From Micavibrio sp. UBA7657 (GTDB lineage Bacteria > Pseudomonadota > Alphaproteobacteria > Micavibrionales > Micavibrionaceae), in assembly GCA_002483465.1 (NCBI GenBank), contig DLHX01000018.1, positions 1 to 64,000 on the forward strand: a DNA stretch of 64,000 nt, given 5' to 3'. A program made the translations under genes and the position numbers. Below are positions 26,378 to 36,654 of this stretch, one piece after another (the stretch's first letter is position 1; the number at the start of each line of letters is the position of its first letter). Below the pieces are notes generated by a model. The model had not been told where the DNA came from. It made no database searches and saw only the letters and a program-made list of their open reading frames with translations.

Positions 26378-27324
26378 TGCCGATTGTTGTCCCCGAGCTT
26401 GAAGAGCGTTTCCTAGAACCTCCCGGCTGGCAATGGGGCACCTTTAAAAATAAGCAAGGCTGCAGCCTCCGTTTTGGTTTTATCTCCCCAAAAAAACCTG
26501 TCGCGATTACAGTGCTTCTGCCCGGTCGCAACGAATATGCCGAGAAATATTTTGAAGTTGCGCGCGACCTTCTTAAAAATAATCTCGCTGTCTGGATTCT
26601 GGAGTGGCAGGGTCAGGGGCTTTCTCAACGTTTTATTGAACACTATCCGCAGCGCTGCCATTCCCGCGCATTCATCCGCCATGCCGACGATCTACACGCA
26701 TTCATAGAAGCACATATCAAACCGTCAGGCACGCCGATCCTGATGCTCGCACATTCCATGGGTGCGAATATCGGCACACGTTTCCTGCATAAATATCCCG
26801 GTGTCTTTGCCGCTGCGGCGATGACTTCGCCCATGTTCGGCATCCCGGCGGTCAGCAAAATTCCTGCCGCAGCGGTTGTATCTTTCGTTCTTTCTCTCCT
26901 CGCAGGAAAAAATTACGCCTTCGGCCAGAAAGACTGGAGCGAGGACGAAAGCGAGAGCGACGCTGTTTTGTCCTTCGATCCCGCTCGCTCGAAGATTTAC
27001 CATGCGTGGCTGCGTGACAATCCTGAGCTGCGGAACGGCGGTGCGACCTTCGGGTGGGTTTATAACGCGCTTGCCTCGTGCCGGTTCCTGCAGCGTCCCG
27101 GCGTCATGGAATCAATCCGCACACCCTGCCTGATAGGCGTCGCAGGCAAGGAAAATATCGTCGATAATAACGCTATTCGTATTGCGGTATCCCGTCTGCC
27201 ACGCGTACGCCTGCTGGAACTGCCCGAATCGGGGCATGAAATCCTTATGGAGCGCGACGACACCCGCAACCAGTTCCTCCGGGCCTTTTTAGTGCTGGTC
27301 AGGGAGAACTTGAAAACCGCCTGA
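26377..27324 (+). CDS. Alpha/beta hydrolase, lysophospholipase-like
   Basis: A 315-residue serine hydrolase of the PldB type. The nucleophile lies in AHSMGANIG (GxSxG-like with Ala in the first position), LEWQGQGLSQR matches the oxyanion-side motif of this family, and ESGHEI near the C-terminus provides the His. No signal peptide. It is translationally coupled to pntB. The substrate is unknown; monoacylglycerol or lysophospholipid is likely from the family. Confidence 0.85.
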   Translation: MPIVVPELEERFLEPPGWQWGTFKNKQGCSLRFGFISPKKPVAITVLLPGRNEYAEKYFEVARDLLKNNLAVWILEWQGQGLSQRFIEHYPQRCHSRAFIRHADDLHAFIEAHIKPSGTPILMLAHSMGANIGTRFLHKYPGVFAAAAMTSPMFGIPAVSKIPAAAVVSFVLSLLAGKNYAFGQKDWSEDESESDAVLSFDPARSKIYHAWLRDNPELRNGGATFGWVYNALASCRFLQRPGVMESIRTPCLIGVAGKENIVDNNAIRIAVSRLPRVRLLELPESGHEILMERDDTRNQFLRAFLVLVRENLKTA

Positions 27325-27366
27325 GAACAAGGCAAAATAAGGAACGGATTGAGAAAAGCGGGATTC

Positions 27367-27603
27367 ATGGATCAAGACGAAAAAGATAAAATCCGCCTCA
27401 GCGACCGCATCTTGTCGGCGCTGGAATTAGCGTTAAAACAAAAAGATCTCAAGATTTCTGAGCTTCTTGTGCGTTCGCTTGAATTATCGATGACGCGCAA
27501 TACCGGCGGCACCGAATTCATCGAGCGCCGCGATTATCCGCCTGAAATCGAAAAGGCGATGGAGATGCTCTATGAACTGCGCGACCAGCAGGACATAGTT
27601 TAA
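27367..27603 (+). CDS. Small conserved-looking protein, unknown function
   Basis: A 78-residue hydrophilic, mostly helical protein that starts MDQDEKDKIRLSDRIL. The ATG at 27367 has GCGGGA before it; an upstream TTG at 27349, preceded by AAGGAACGG, is also possible and would add six residues. No domain is recognised. The stop overlaps the end of ligA on the other strand. Confidence 0.7.
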   Translation: MDQDEKDKIRLSDRILSALELALKQKDLKISELLVRSLELSMTRNTGGTEFIERRDYPPEIEKAMEMLYELRDQQDIV

Positions 27604-29675
27604 CCTTTAATCAGCTTCAGCCATTCCTCTTCCGTCAGGACCGTGACATTCAGTTCGCGCGCTTTTTTCAGCTTCGATCCCGCATCTTCGCCCGCGACTA
27701 CGTAATCAGTTTTCGCTGAAACCGACCCCGCGACTTTAGCGCCGAGACGTTCAGCGCCCGCTTTTGCTTCCTGCCGCGTTAACTGGACAAGCGTTCCGGT
27801 GAACACCACCGTCTTACCTGCGACCGGGCTGCCGCTGCTGTCGGGCCGCTCATAGGGCTGGATGGTCAGGATTTTCTGCAAATCATCAAGAATGTCGGTG
27901 TTGTGCTCCTCCGCGAAAAACCCGAGTAAATCGTCAGCTACGCTTGGCCCGATATCCTCGATAGAGACCAGGTTCTGGAAATTTTCAGATTCGCGCTTCT
28001 GCGCTTTTTTCATTTCGGAGCGTAAATTTTCGATACTTGTGTAATTCACCGCGAGTTTCTTCGCTGTCGCCTCGCCGATCTGCCGGATACCCAGCGCGTA
28101 AATAAAGCGGTCGAGTGAAATGGCTTTCCGGGTCTCAATCGAGGTGAATAGTTTCTCAACTGATTTTTCACCCCAGCCTTCCCATTCCTCGAGCGGCGGC
28201 TCCAGCGTTTTATTCTTTTTTTCCAAACGGAATATGTCGGCGGGAGATTTAATCAATTCCTTTTCCCAGAATTCCTCGATGATTTTTTCGCCAAGCCCTT
28301 CAATGTCAAATGCGAGTCTTGAAACAAAGTGTTTCAACCGCTCCTTGGCCTGCGCCGGGCAGATCAGGCCGCCCGTGCAGCGTTTTGCGACCTCGCCTTC
28401 CTCGCGAATGGCCAGTGAGCCGCATTCCGGGCACTTATCGGGATATTTGAACTTCTTTTCCTTGCCAGTGCGCTTGTCCTTCAACACCTCGACAATCTGA
28501 GGAATCACATCGCCCGCGCGCTGGACCACCACATGATCGCCAATCCGCACATCCTTGCGCTCGATTTCGTCCTCATTGTGCAACGTCGCATTCGAAACCA
28601 CCACGCCTCCGACCGTAATCGGCTCCAGCCGCGCCACAGGCGTCAGTGTCCCCGTGCGCCCAACCTGGATATCGATGGCGTTCAGGACCGTCACCGCCCG
28701 CTCCGCCGGGAATTTATGTGCCGTCGCCCAGCGCGGGGCACGGCTGACAAAACCGAGGCGTTCCTGCAGCGCAAGATCATTGACCTTGTACACCACGCCG
28801 TCGATTTCATAACCCAGATCAGCACGCAGCGTCCCGACTTCTTCGTAATATTTCATCAACGTCGTCATATCCTTGCAGACACGAAACGGTTTGGCTTCGG
28901 CAAAACCCCAATCCGCTAATTTCTTGCGGATATCATTCTGGGTTTTTGCAATCGGCGCGCTGACCTCGCCCAATGAATATCCGAAGAAATGGATGGGCCT
29001 TGTTTCGGTAATTTTAGAATCTAATTGTCTTACACTTCCCGCCGCAGCGTTGCGCGGATTAGCGAACAGCTGCTTGCCGCCTTCGGTCTGTTTTTTGTTC
29101 AGCGCCATAAAATCATCGCGGCGCATGTAAATTTCGCCCCGCACCTCTAAGACATCCGGCGCGTCGCCCGGTAATTCCTGCGGCACATCCTTGATCGTGC
29201 GCACATTCGCCGTGATATCCTCGCCTTCGGCGCCATCGCCTCGCGTCGCGGCGAGAACGAGGCGGCGCTTTTCATACCGCAGCGAACATGAAAGCCCGTC
29301 AATTTTCGGTTCAGCCAGAATTTCCAGCGCAGCATCATCCTTCATGCCAAGAAAACGACGCACCCGCACGAGGAAATCGTTTAAATCTTCCTCACTGAAT
29401 GCATTCGAGAGCGAAAGCATCGGTGTTGAATGCTTAACCTTGCGAAACCCTGCGCTGGGCGCAGTGCCCACCGTCTGCGTTGGGCTGTCAGGCGTGATTA
29501 AATCCGGGTATTCCGCCTCTATTTTTTCAAGCTCATGGCGCAGCCTGTCATAATCTGCATCCGAAATTTCCGGCTTGTCTTTCTGATAGTATAATTTGTC
29601 GTGCTGCCTGATCTGCCTGACCAGTTCGCCGTGACGGTAGCGGGCATCGAACAAATCCAGCGATGCTTTTTTCAC
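27600..29675 (-). CDS. ligA: NAD-dependent DNA ligase
   Basis: A 691-residue ligase that seals nicks in replication and repair using NAD. In order it has the Ia domain, the adenylation domain with Lys in AEPKIDGLSC, the OB fold, a four-Cys zinc finger (CPECGS and later CTGGLICP), helix-hairpin-helix repeats (EDIGPSVADDLLGF), and a C-terminal BRCT domain (AGKTVVFTGTL). Full length. It overlaps the recN stop by four bases. Confidence 0.97.
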   Translation of the reverse strand: MKKASLDLFDARYRHGELVRQIRQHDKLYYQKDKPEISDADYDRLRHELEKIEAEYPDLITPDSPTQTVGTAPSAGFRKVKHSTPMLSLSNAFSEEDLNDFLVRVRRFLGMKDDAALEILAEPKIDGLSCSLRYEKRRLVLAATRGDGAEGEDITANVRTIKDVPQELPGDAPDVLEVRGEIYMRRDDFMALNKKQTEGGKQLFANPRNAAAGSVRQLDSKITETRPIHFFGYSLGEVSAPIAKTQNDIRKKLADWGFAEAKPFRVCKDMTTLMKYYEEVGTLRADLGYEIDGVVYKVNDLALQERLGFVSRAPRWATAHKFPAERAVTVLNAIDIQVGRTGTLTPVARLEPITVGGVVVSNATLHNEDEIERKDVRIGDHVVVQRAGDVIPQIVEVLKDKRTGKEKKFKYPDKCPECGSLAIREEGEVAKRCTGGLICPAQAKERLKHFVSRLAFDIEGLGEKIIEEFWEKELIKSPADIFRLEKKNKTLEPPLEEWEGWGEKSVEKLFTSIETRKAISLDRFIYALGIRQIGEATAKKLAVNYTSIENLRSEMKKAQKRESENFQNLVSIEDIGPSVADDLLGFFAEEHNTDILDDLQKILTIQPYERPDSSGSPVAGKTVVFTGTLVQLTRQEAKAGAERLGAKVAGSVSAKTDYVVAGEDAGSKLKKARELNVTVLTEEEWLKLIKG

Positions 29676-31318
29676 GTACCGGTCTCCAGCAATTTATCCG
29701 CAGCACGGCGGGCCTCATCCGTTACGTTCGCGCCCGACAACATCCGCGCGATTTCCTCGCGGCGCTGTTTCTGGTCGATATGGATGACATTTGTTTTCAC
29801 GTCGCTGGTTCCCGCCTTGGCAACAATATAGTGATCGCCCGCGCGCGCTGCTACCTGCGGCGCATGCGTCACCACAAGCACCTGCCGTTTACCCGCCAGC
29901 CGTGCCAGACGCTCACCAACCGCATCGGCTACCGCGCCGCCGATCCCTGCATCCGCCTCGTCAAAAATCAACGTTCCCGCTGCGCCAACTTCGGCCATTA
30001 CCACTTTAAGCGCCAGCATGAAGCGGGCCATCTCGCCGCCCGAAGCAATTTTATTGAGCGCACCCGGCTCCGCCCCGGGGTTCGTCGCCACCAAAAACCG
30101 CACGCGATCGATGCCGCCGGGGCCCCAGCCCTTTTCTGGAAGCGTTTCAATTTTCGTTACGAATTTTGCCTTGTCGAGTTTCAAAGGCGGCAATTCTTTC
30201 GCCACTAATTTATCAAGTTTTACCGCCGCCAGCGCCCGCGTAGCAGAATCTTTTTCAGCCTGCGCGGCATATGCCTTGCGGGCTTTTTCAACCTTGCGCA
30301 TTTGCTCTTCAAGCGCCTCATCGGCATGTTCGATCAAGTTCAATTTCGCAGCAAGCTTTTCGCGCATGACCGCCAGATCGTCTACCGCGCAATTGTGCTT
30401 ACGGGCCTGTGATTTCAACTCATGCAAACGATCATCAATCGATTCAAGATCATGCCCCCCTTCCTGCAGATCGGCGGACAGCGACTGGATCAGCGCGCTT
30501 GCCTCCTGCATTTCCGCCGACGCGCGGTCCAGCGCGATGATGATCTGGTCAGCCGCGCCCGCCATCTTGCCCGCCACACGCACCAGCGTCGATGAAGCCT
30601 TTCGCACGGGGTCATTTTCGCTATTCAGAACGTCATAAGCGGTACCCAGCGCCTCCAGCGCCTGTTCACGGTTCATGAGACGTGCGCGCAAGGCGCTCAG
30701 TTCACTTTCCTCGCTCGCTTTCGGTGCCAGCGCGTCCAAATCCTCGACCGCCTGGCGCAAATACGTCTCTTCACTACGCGATTTTTCGGCGTCAATTTTA
30801 AGTGTTTCGAATTTTTCATTTTCGGCTTTCCACGCCACCCATAGCACCGCGAGTTTTGAATCAATCCCAGCATATTCATCCAGCAACTCGCCATGCGTCG
30901 CGGGGTTTAACAGCCCTTGTGTCTCAAACTGACCATGAATCTCCACCAGTGTCTCGCCGATTTGTTTTAGTAAGCCGATACTCACAGGCTGGTCATTGAT
31001 AAAGGCACGACTGCGGCCATCCGCACTTACCGAGCGGCGCAGAATCAGTTCCTGGCCGCCCTCAAGATCGGCGTTTTTTAAAATCGTGATGGAAGGATGA
31101 TTTTTCGGCACGTGAAATTCCGCGCTCACCTGAGCTTGTTCCGCACCTTTGCGCACCAGACCGCTTTCAGAGCGCGCTCCGAGCGCGAGGCCAAGCGCAT
31201 CCAATAAAATGGATTTGCCCGCGCCCGTTTCCCCTGTGAGCGCGCAAAGCCCGCCCCGGAAATCAATGTTCAGCCGGTCGATCAGGACGACATTCTGGAT
31301 ACTCAGGCTGGCCAGCAT
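29672..31318 (-). CDS. recN: DNA repair protein RecN
   Basis: An SMC-like ATPase of 548 residues acting early in double-strand break repair. It has Walker A GETGAGKSILLDALGLALG near the N-terminus, a central coiled coil, the ABC signature IASGGEMARFMLAL and Walker B LIFDEADAGIGG. No exact GTTC-N7-GTTC SOS box is visible in the 15-base gap before it, so any SOS control would lie further upstream in the bamD-lpxC region. Confidence 0.96.
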   Translation of the reverse strand: MLASLSIQNVVLIDRLNIDFRGGLCALTGETGAGKSILLDALGLALGARSESGLVRKGAEQAQVSAEFHVPKNHPSITILKNADLEGGQELILRRSVSADGRSRAFINDQPVSIGLLKQIGETLVEIHGQFETQGLLNPATHGELLDEYAGIDSKLAVLWVAWKAENEKFETLKIDAEKSRSEETYLRQAVEDLDALAPKASEESELSALRARLMNREQALEALGTAYDVLNSENDPVRKASSTLVRVAGKMAGAADQIIIALDRASAEMQEASALIQSLSADLQEGGHDLESIDDRLHELKSQARKHNCAVDDLAVMREKLAAKLNLIEHADEALEEQMRKVEKARKAYAAQAEKDSATRALAAVKLDKLVAKELPPLKLDKAKFVTKIETLPEKGWGPGGIDRVRFLVATNPGAEPGALNKIASGGEMARFMLALKVVMAEVGAAGTLIFDEADAGIGGAVADAVGERLARLAGKRQVLVVTHAPQVAARAGDHYIVAKAGTSDVKTNVIHIDQKQRREEIARMLSGANVTDEARRAADKLLETGT

Positions 31319-31333
31319 AATGGGCCCATAAAT

Positions 31334-32164
31334 TTAATCAGGTTTGAAAATGGAATCGATCGTGCGGTCAACGAAGTCGCGGTTCTCAAGAATGCGCTTG
31401 CGCTGCTGGTCGTCTAGCAATTCAAACGAACGCTTGTACCAGACGCTGCCGGGGTAATTATAACCAAGCACCGCTGCGATATTCGTGGCCTCTTCCTTAA
31501 GGCCGAGGGATAAGTAAGCCTCTACCAATCTATGTAGCGCCTCCGCCACGTGTGTCGTGGTCTGGTAATCTTTCACGACCGTTCTGAAGCGGTTCATTGC
31601 GGCGTTCACATGTCCGCGGTTCAGGTAATAACGCCCGATTTCCATTTCCTTACCCGCAAGGTGGTCAAGCGTCAGGTCGCGTTTCAGCGTCGCATCGCGC
31701 GCATACTGGCTCTCAGGGTAGAGACGCACGAGCGTCTCCAGCGCCTTCAAAGCCTCTTCCGTCATTTCCTGATCGCGCGCAACGTCGGAAATCTGTTCGT
31801 AATAGCAAAGCGCCTTCAGGTAATAGGCGTAATCGATATCCTTGCTGCCGGGGTGCAATTCGATGAAGCGGTCAAGCGCGAGAACGGCCTCGTCGTAACG
31901 CTGGTCGAGATAGGATGAATAAGCCGACATCAATTGCGCCTGTGTCGCCCATTGCGAATACGGGTGCTGGCGCTCGACTTCCTCGAAATATTTCGTCGCG
32001 GTGTCGTACTGCCCTTCGTCCATGGCGGTTGCGGCCTGATTATACAGGACGTCGACGGGCTTTTCCGTTTCGAACTTATCGTCCTTGTCTGATGAACACG
32101 CGGCCAGCGCCGTGATCATAAGCAGCATCAGGAAATAACGGCTGAAAGGACTGGTCTGGCGCAT
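31334..32164 (-). CDS. bamD: Outer membrane assembly lipoprotein BamD
   Basis: A 276-residue lipoprotein of the BAM complex, which inserts beta-barrel proteins in the outer membrane. A signal peptide with lipobox (ALAAC, Cys near residue 23) precedes five TPR-like helical pairs, with EVERQHPYSQWATQAQLMSAYSSY as the family pattern. The position between lpxC and recN is standard in this class. Confidence 0.94.
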   Translation of the reverse strand: MRQTSPFSRYFLMLLMITALAACSSDKDDKFETEKPVDVLYNQAATAMDEGQYDTATKYFEEVERQHPYSQWATQAQLMSAYSSYLDQRYDEAVLALDRFIELHPGSKDIDYAYYLKALCYYEQISDVARDQEMTEEALKALETLVRLYPESQYARDATLKRDLTLDHLAGKEMEIGRYYLNRGHVNAAMNRFRTVVKDYQTTTHVAEALHRLVEAYLSLGLKEEATNIAAVLGYNYPGSVWYKRSFELLDDQQRKRILENRDFVDRTIDSIFKPD

Positions 32165-32277
32165 TCGAACTCCGCAAATTTTGTGAGTTTCCAGTTTAGT
32201 TTATATTTCGCGGCAAGCCAGTGAAAAAGCGGGTTTTCACCGATTTTCAGTCACGGGAATCATGAATTTATGAAAAA

Positions 32278-33171
32278 TTAGGCGGCCTCGAGGGCGCGGG
32301 CTTTCGGGATGACGACATCCTGCAGCTCAATCACCTCGAACGCGTCCTGGCTCGCGAACAGCTTGCGGAGGACAGCATTGTTCATGGCATGGCCAGCCTT
32401 GACGCCTTCATAGGCACCGAGGACAGGAGCACCCGCGAGATACAGGTCGCCGATAGCATCCAGCAGCTTGTGCCGAATGAATTCATTGCTGTGACGCAGG
32501 CCTTCCGGGTTCATGACCTTATCCTTGTCGAGAACGATGGCGTTATCCAGTGAGCCGCCGCGTGCCAGACCGGCTTTTCTCATCATCTCGACCTCATGGA
32601 AGAAACCGAACGTGCGCGAGTCCGCGAGATCATGACGGAAATTACCATTCAGCAGCTTGATCTCATAACGCTGCCGACCGATATCCGGGTGATCGAAATT
32701 GATCTCGCCCGCGAAAATAAATTCTTCGGCGGGTTTCAAGGTGACAGTTTTGTCACCTTCTTCAACCGTAACTTCTTTCAAAATACGAATGGCGCGGCGG
32801 GGCGCGTTTTGAGCTGCGATACCTGCCTTGTCGATCATGTCGACGAAAGGTTTTGAACTGCCGTCCATGGCGGGCACTTCAGGTCCGTTCAATTCAATAA
32901 GGATATTATCAATAGCGCAGCCGCGCAGGGCGGCCATCAAATGCTCGATCGTGCCGATGCTGGCACCGGAGCTATTGGAAATAACAGTGCAAAGGCGTGT
33001 GTCCGTTACCTTGTCCCAGAGGGCAGGTATGCGGTTGTCGCCCTGAAGGTCGGTGCGCACGAATACAATACCGTGGCCTGCAGGGGCGGGTTTCAGGGCG
33101 AGATTAATCGCCGCGCCTGAGTGAAGGCCGGTTCCAGCTGTCGTGGTCTCTTTTTGAATAGTGTGTTGCAT
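32278..33171 (-). CDS. lpxC: UDP-3-O-acyl-N-acetylglucosamine deacetylase
   Basis: A 297-residue zinc hydrolase, the committed step of lipid A synthesis. Zinc and catalytic motifs are visible as EHLMAAL (His), HKLLDAIGDLYLAG (His and Asp) and GHAMNN. The ATG at 33171 was chosen: AAGG lies six bases before it and it begins MQHTIQKETTTAG as in the family. An upstream start at 33240 would add 23 unrelated residues. Confidence 0.95.
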   Translation of the reverse strand: MQHTIQKETTTAGTGLHSGAAINLALKPAPAGHGIVFVRTDLQGDNRIPALWDKVTDTRLCTVISNSSGASIGTIEHLMAALRGCAIDNILIELNGPEVPAMDGSSKPFVDMIDKAGIAAQNAPRRAIRILKEVTVEEGDKTVTLKPAEEFIFAGEINFDHPDIGRQRYEIKLLNGNFRHDLADSRTFGFFHEVEMMRKAGLARGGSLDNAIVLDKDKVMNPEGLRHSNEFIRHKLLDAIGDLYLAGAPVLGAYEGVKAGHAMNNAVLRKLFASQDAFEVIELQDVVIPKARALEAA

Positions 33172-33271
33172 CAATACCTTAGTGCATGCAGTTGTATTAA
33201 TTCTTACGCTAAAATATAGGAAATCCCTGCATTGCAACAAATCACAGATTGTTGCCCTCTGTTACAGAACG

Positions 33272-33297
33272 AAAAAAGGCCCCCGAAGGGGCCTTTA
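33272..33297 (-). terminator. Intrinsic terminator after ftsZ
   Basis: On the minus strand a stem built from AAAGGCCCC and GGGGCCTTT-like arms around TTCG ends in six T residues. It lies 17 bases downstream of the ftsZ stop and separates the division cluster from lpxC. Confidence 0.85.
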
Positions 33298-33313
33298 AAG
33301 AAAGTTTGAAACC

Positions 33314-35086
33314 TTAATTCGCCTGGCGTCTCAGGAAGGCCGGGATGTCCAGCTCATCATCAGCCTGCGCGCGGGGCCTTGCAGCCGGGGTATCGATATT
33401 GAGACGCCCCTGCGACGGACCTTGCGGCAGTGCTCCGCCCATTGAGGGCTGCGAGCGTGGCGGCGCGGCGCGTTCACGCGGCGCAACCTCCTCGCGCATC
33501 CCTTCGAGATGCTGCTGAACCGTTCCGGTAATGCGCTCGAACAACGAAGGCGTGCGTTTGCGGTCCGTGTTCGGAAGCTTCGGCGGGTTGAGCTGGATGC
33601 CGCCGCGCGATGTCGTCGTCTGCGCGTAAGATTGCGGTGATGGCGGCGTGTAGGCTTGCGGCGACATCAGGGAAGCAGCCGGATCAATGCCGCCCTCAAC
33701 CGGTTTCGGCGGGATAAATGCTCCCTTGTACCGCTCACCGTGCAGCGCGGTATTCTGAGGTACGCTCAGGGCCTGCTGCGGCTCCATTGCCACGGCGAAT
33801 TCACGCTGCTCATAGATTTCCAGTTCGGGGTCGACCGCAGCAGATGCAATCGCTTCCTGCTCGCGCGCATACGCGACAACAGGCGCAATACCTGGCGCCG
33901 CAACCGGCGGCGCGGTAATGCCGCGAATGTTACCGGCGGCGGAATAAGCCGGCGGCGCATTAAGCTGCGCAGCCGGGGGATAGGTGCGGCTTGTCGCAAC
34001 GGGTTGCTGTTGTTGCTGGCTTTCGGTCTGCGGTCTGGCGCGCTCGAGGCCCGCCTTGCCGACAGCATTGATTTTGTTCGTGCCGCTGCCGCCGCGTGTT
34101 TTCTGCATGGCTTCCTTCTCGATGCCGGTGGCAACGATGGAAACACGCATGACGCCTTCGAGCGATTCATCAAATGTAGCGCCGAAGATAATGTTGGCGT
34201 CGGGATCGACTTCATCGCGGATGCGGTTACAGGCTTCATCCACTTCGAACAAGGTCATGTCATAGCCGCCGGTGACATTGATGATGACGCCGTGCGCGCC
34301 CTTCATCGAGATATCGTCCAGCAGCGGGTTGTTGATCGCGGCTTCGGCGGCCTGCACGGCGCGCTTGTCGCCCGTACCTTCGCCGGTGCCCATCATCGCC
34401 TTGCCCATTTCCATCATGCCGGTGCGGATATCGGCGAAGTCGAGATTAATCAGGCCCGGGCGCACCATCAGGTCGGTGACGCCGCGCACGCCAGATTGCA
34501 GAACACCGTCCACCATGCGGAAGGCTTCGGCAAAACCGACCTTCTCATTCGCCACGCGGAACAGGTTCTGGTTCGGAATCACAATCAGGGTGTCGACATA
34601 TTGCTGCATTTCGTCGATGCCGCTGTCGGCCATGCGCATACGGTGCGTGCCTTCAAAATGGAATGGCTTCGTTACCACGCCGACTGTCAGGATTCCGCGC
34701 TCGCGGCAGGCCCTAGCAATCACAGGAGCCGCACCGGTGCCGGTGCCGCCGCCCATGCCGCAAGTTACGAACGCCATGTTCGCGCCCTCAACATGCTTCA
34801 GCACGTCTTCTAGTGATTCTTCAGCAGCTGCCTTACCGATCTCAGGTTTAGATCCTGCACCGAGGCCGCCCGTGACATGGGCGCCGAGCTGTATCTGGCG
34901 CTCCGGCGGGCAGAGGGTGTTTTCAAGAGCCTGGGCGTCTGTGTTGCAGACCAGGAATTCGCATCCTTCAAGGTTAGAGGAGATCATGTTGTTGACGGCG
35001 TTCCCGCCCGCGCCTCCCACGCCGATGACGATAATCTTTGGCGATAGCTTCTGAGCTGTTTTCGGCTGCATTTTGATATTGATCAT
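33314..35086 (-). CDS. ftsZ: Cell division protein FtsZ
   Basis: The tubulin-like GTPase that forms the division ring. Signature GMGGGTGTGAAP and T7-loop region GLINLDFADIRTGM are intact. At 590 residues it is longer than most FtsZ. The excess is a linker of about 220 residues, rich in Pro, Gln, Ala and Tyr. The conserved C-terminal peptide DDELDIPAFLRRQAN binds FtsA and other partners. A 285-base gap before it probably holds promoters, but none can be assigned. Confidence 0.98.
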   Translation of the reverse strand: MINIKMQPKTAQKLSPKIIVIGVGGAGGNAVNNMISSNLEGCEFLVCNTDAQALENTLCPPERQIQLGAHVTGGLGAGSKPEIGKAAAEESLEDVLKHVEGANMAFVTCGMGGGTGTGAAPVIARACRERGILTVGVVTKPFHFEGTHRMRMADSGIDEMQQYVDTLIVIPNQNLFRVANEKVGFAEAFRMVDGVLQSGVRGVTDLMVRPGLINLDFADIRTGMMEMGKAMMGTGEGTGDKRAVQAAEAAINNPLLDDISMKGAHGVIINVTGGYDMTLFEVDEACNRIRDEVDPDANIIFGATFDESLEGVMRVSIVATGIEKEAMQKTRGGSGTNKINAVGKAGLERARPQTESQQQQQPVATSRTYPPAAQLNAPPAYSAAGNIRGITAPPVAAPGIAPVVAYAREQEAIASAAVDPELEIYEQREFAVAMEPQQALSVPQNTALHGERYKGAFIPPKPVEGGIDPAASLMSPQAYTPPSPQSYAQTTTSRGGIQLNPPKLPNTDRKRTPSLFERITGTVQQHLEGMREEVAPRERAAPPRSQPSMGGALPQGPSQGRLNIDTPAARPRAQADDELDIPAFLRRQAN

Positions 35087-35371
35087 TTTGGCCCCCTTGT
35101 CGGGTTTTGAACGGGTTACAAAGCTGAAGGACAGCCTCGTGGTAGGAATTGCGAAAAGTTTATGGGAGTTCTGAAAGGCAGAAAAGCAGAAAAGCGAATT
35201 GATTCAGGAGTTTTACGCAGCTTTGTGCTTCTTTCATGCTATCCGGGCCTGACAAAAAGATTCAAGGAAATTCGCTAAATGACTCATTTGATTCAGTTTT
35301 TTGAATCACTCATCTACATATAGAAGAGTTCACAGGCTTATACACACAATATTGTGGATAATTCGGCGATT

Positions 35372-36640
35372 CTACCAATTCTCGCGCAACCACAGACGGG
35401 CGCGCTCCCAAACGCTTCCCGCTTCGGCCTGCTCCATGATCGTGGCGGGCATTTCATCGGCGCGCTCAGAGACATAAGTCAGCAACCCGGCGGCGGTTGA
35501 AAAGGCCGGGCCGCTGACGGCATCGGGCAACCCACTGAGACGAATGGGCCGGCCCATGCGGACCTGCTTGTCCATGACGTGCTGGGCGATATCGCGGAGA
35601 CCCGCGATCTGCGATGCGCCGCCGGTCAGAACCACGCGGCGGCCCAGCGCAGGCCCGAGACCGCTGTCATGCAACCTTGCCCGCACCAGTTCGAAAATTT
35701 CCTCAATGCGTGGTTGTATAATGCCAACAAGCAGCGAGCGCGGCACGTGGTTCGGCTGATGGCGCTCATCTTCGCCTAACCTTGGCACATCAATCAGTTC
35801 GCTTTCGTCATGGCCTGCGCCCAGCGCGCTGCCATATAAAACTTTCAAACGCTCGGCATCGACCAGCGAGGTCGTCAGCCCGCGCGCGATATCGCTCGTA
35901 ACGTGCTGACCGCCGACGGGGATGGCATCGCTGTAAATGATGGAGCCGCCATGGAACACGGCATAAGACGTCACGCCGCCACCCATATCAATAAGCGTGC
36001 AGCCTAAATCCATCTCATCTTCCACGAGACATGCCAGTCCCGACGCGTAAGAGGAGGTGCAAAACGCCGAGATATCTAAATGTGAGCGATCGATACAGGT
36101 CGCGATATTCCGCAGCGCCGACATATCGCCCGTTACCATGTGGATATCGACGCTCATATTCTGGCCAAACATACCGCGCGGCTCACGAATACCTTCATGC
36201 CCGTCAATGTGATAATTGATCGGCACCGTGTGAATGAGTTCGAAATCATCGCTCATGACGTTTTCCTGCGCCTTGGCGAGCGCGCGGCGCACATCGTTGT
36301 CGGTAATTTCGTGTCCAGCAATTTGTAAATCTGCCCGGTGCGCGTGTGAAACCGCGTGCACGCCCGGCAAATTCACGACAACCTCGCGCAGAGGATACCC
36401 CTTCATGACGCTTGCCGCCATGTTCTCGGCGGCGTGTACCGTCTGGCGGAGGACATTCTCGGCGGCGTTCAAATCCGTGATCGTACCGTTCTTGACGCCT
36501 TTCGAGGCATGATGCCCCACACCCAGCACCTCGAACCCACCCTCATTGTCGGCAACGCGCCCGATAAAGCACGTGATCTTGCTGCTGCCGATATCGAGGG
36601 CAGCGAGGAGAGAACCTCTGGGTTTGTGTTTGTGCTTCAT
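35372..36640 (-). CDS. ftsA: Cell division protein FtsA
   Basis: A 422-residue actin-like membrane tether for FtsZ. The phosphate motif LAALDIGSSKITCFIG opens the protein; the SHS2 insertion, LIDMGGGVTSYAVFH and VVLTGGASQIAGL follow. The C-terminus (WERARLWLRENW) is an amphipathic membrane-binding helix. It lies 14 bases after ftsQ. Confidence 0.96.
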   Translation of the reverse strand: MKHKHKPRGSLLAALDIGSSKITCFIGRVADNEGGFEVLGVGHHASKGVKNGTITDLNAAENVLRQTVHAAENMAASVMKGYPLREVVVNLPGVHAVSHAHRADLQIAGHEITDNDVRRALAKAQENVMSDDFELIHTVPINYHIDGHEGIREPRGMFGQNMSVDIHMVTGDMSALRNIATCIDRSHLDISAFCTSSYASGLACLVEDEMDLGCTLIDMGGGVTSYAVFHGGSIIYSDAIPVGGQHVTSDIARGLTTSLVDAERLKVLYGSALGAGHDESELIDVPRLGEDERHQPNHVPRSLLVGIIQPRIEEIFELVRARLHDSGLGPALGRRVVLTGGASQIAGLRDIAQHVMDKQVRMGRPIRLSGLPDAVSGPAFSTAAGLLTYVSERADEMPATIMEQAEAGSVWERARLWLRENW

Positions 36641-36654
36641 GTGTTGATATAGTG

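Noticed and set aside
33190..33215. Third copy of the prophage operator before lpxC
   Set aside because: Only ATAGGAAAT is shared; the other half of the palindrome is absent.
33656..34813. 385-residue frame on the plus strand
   Set aside because: Antisense of ftsZ; His/Arg/Asp-rich shadow.
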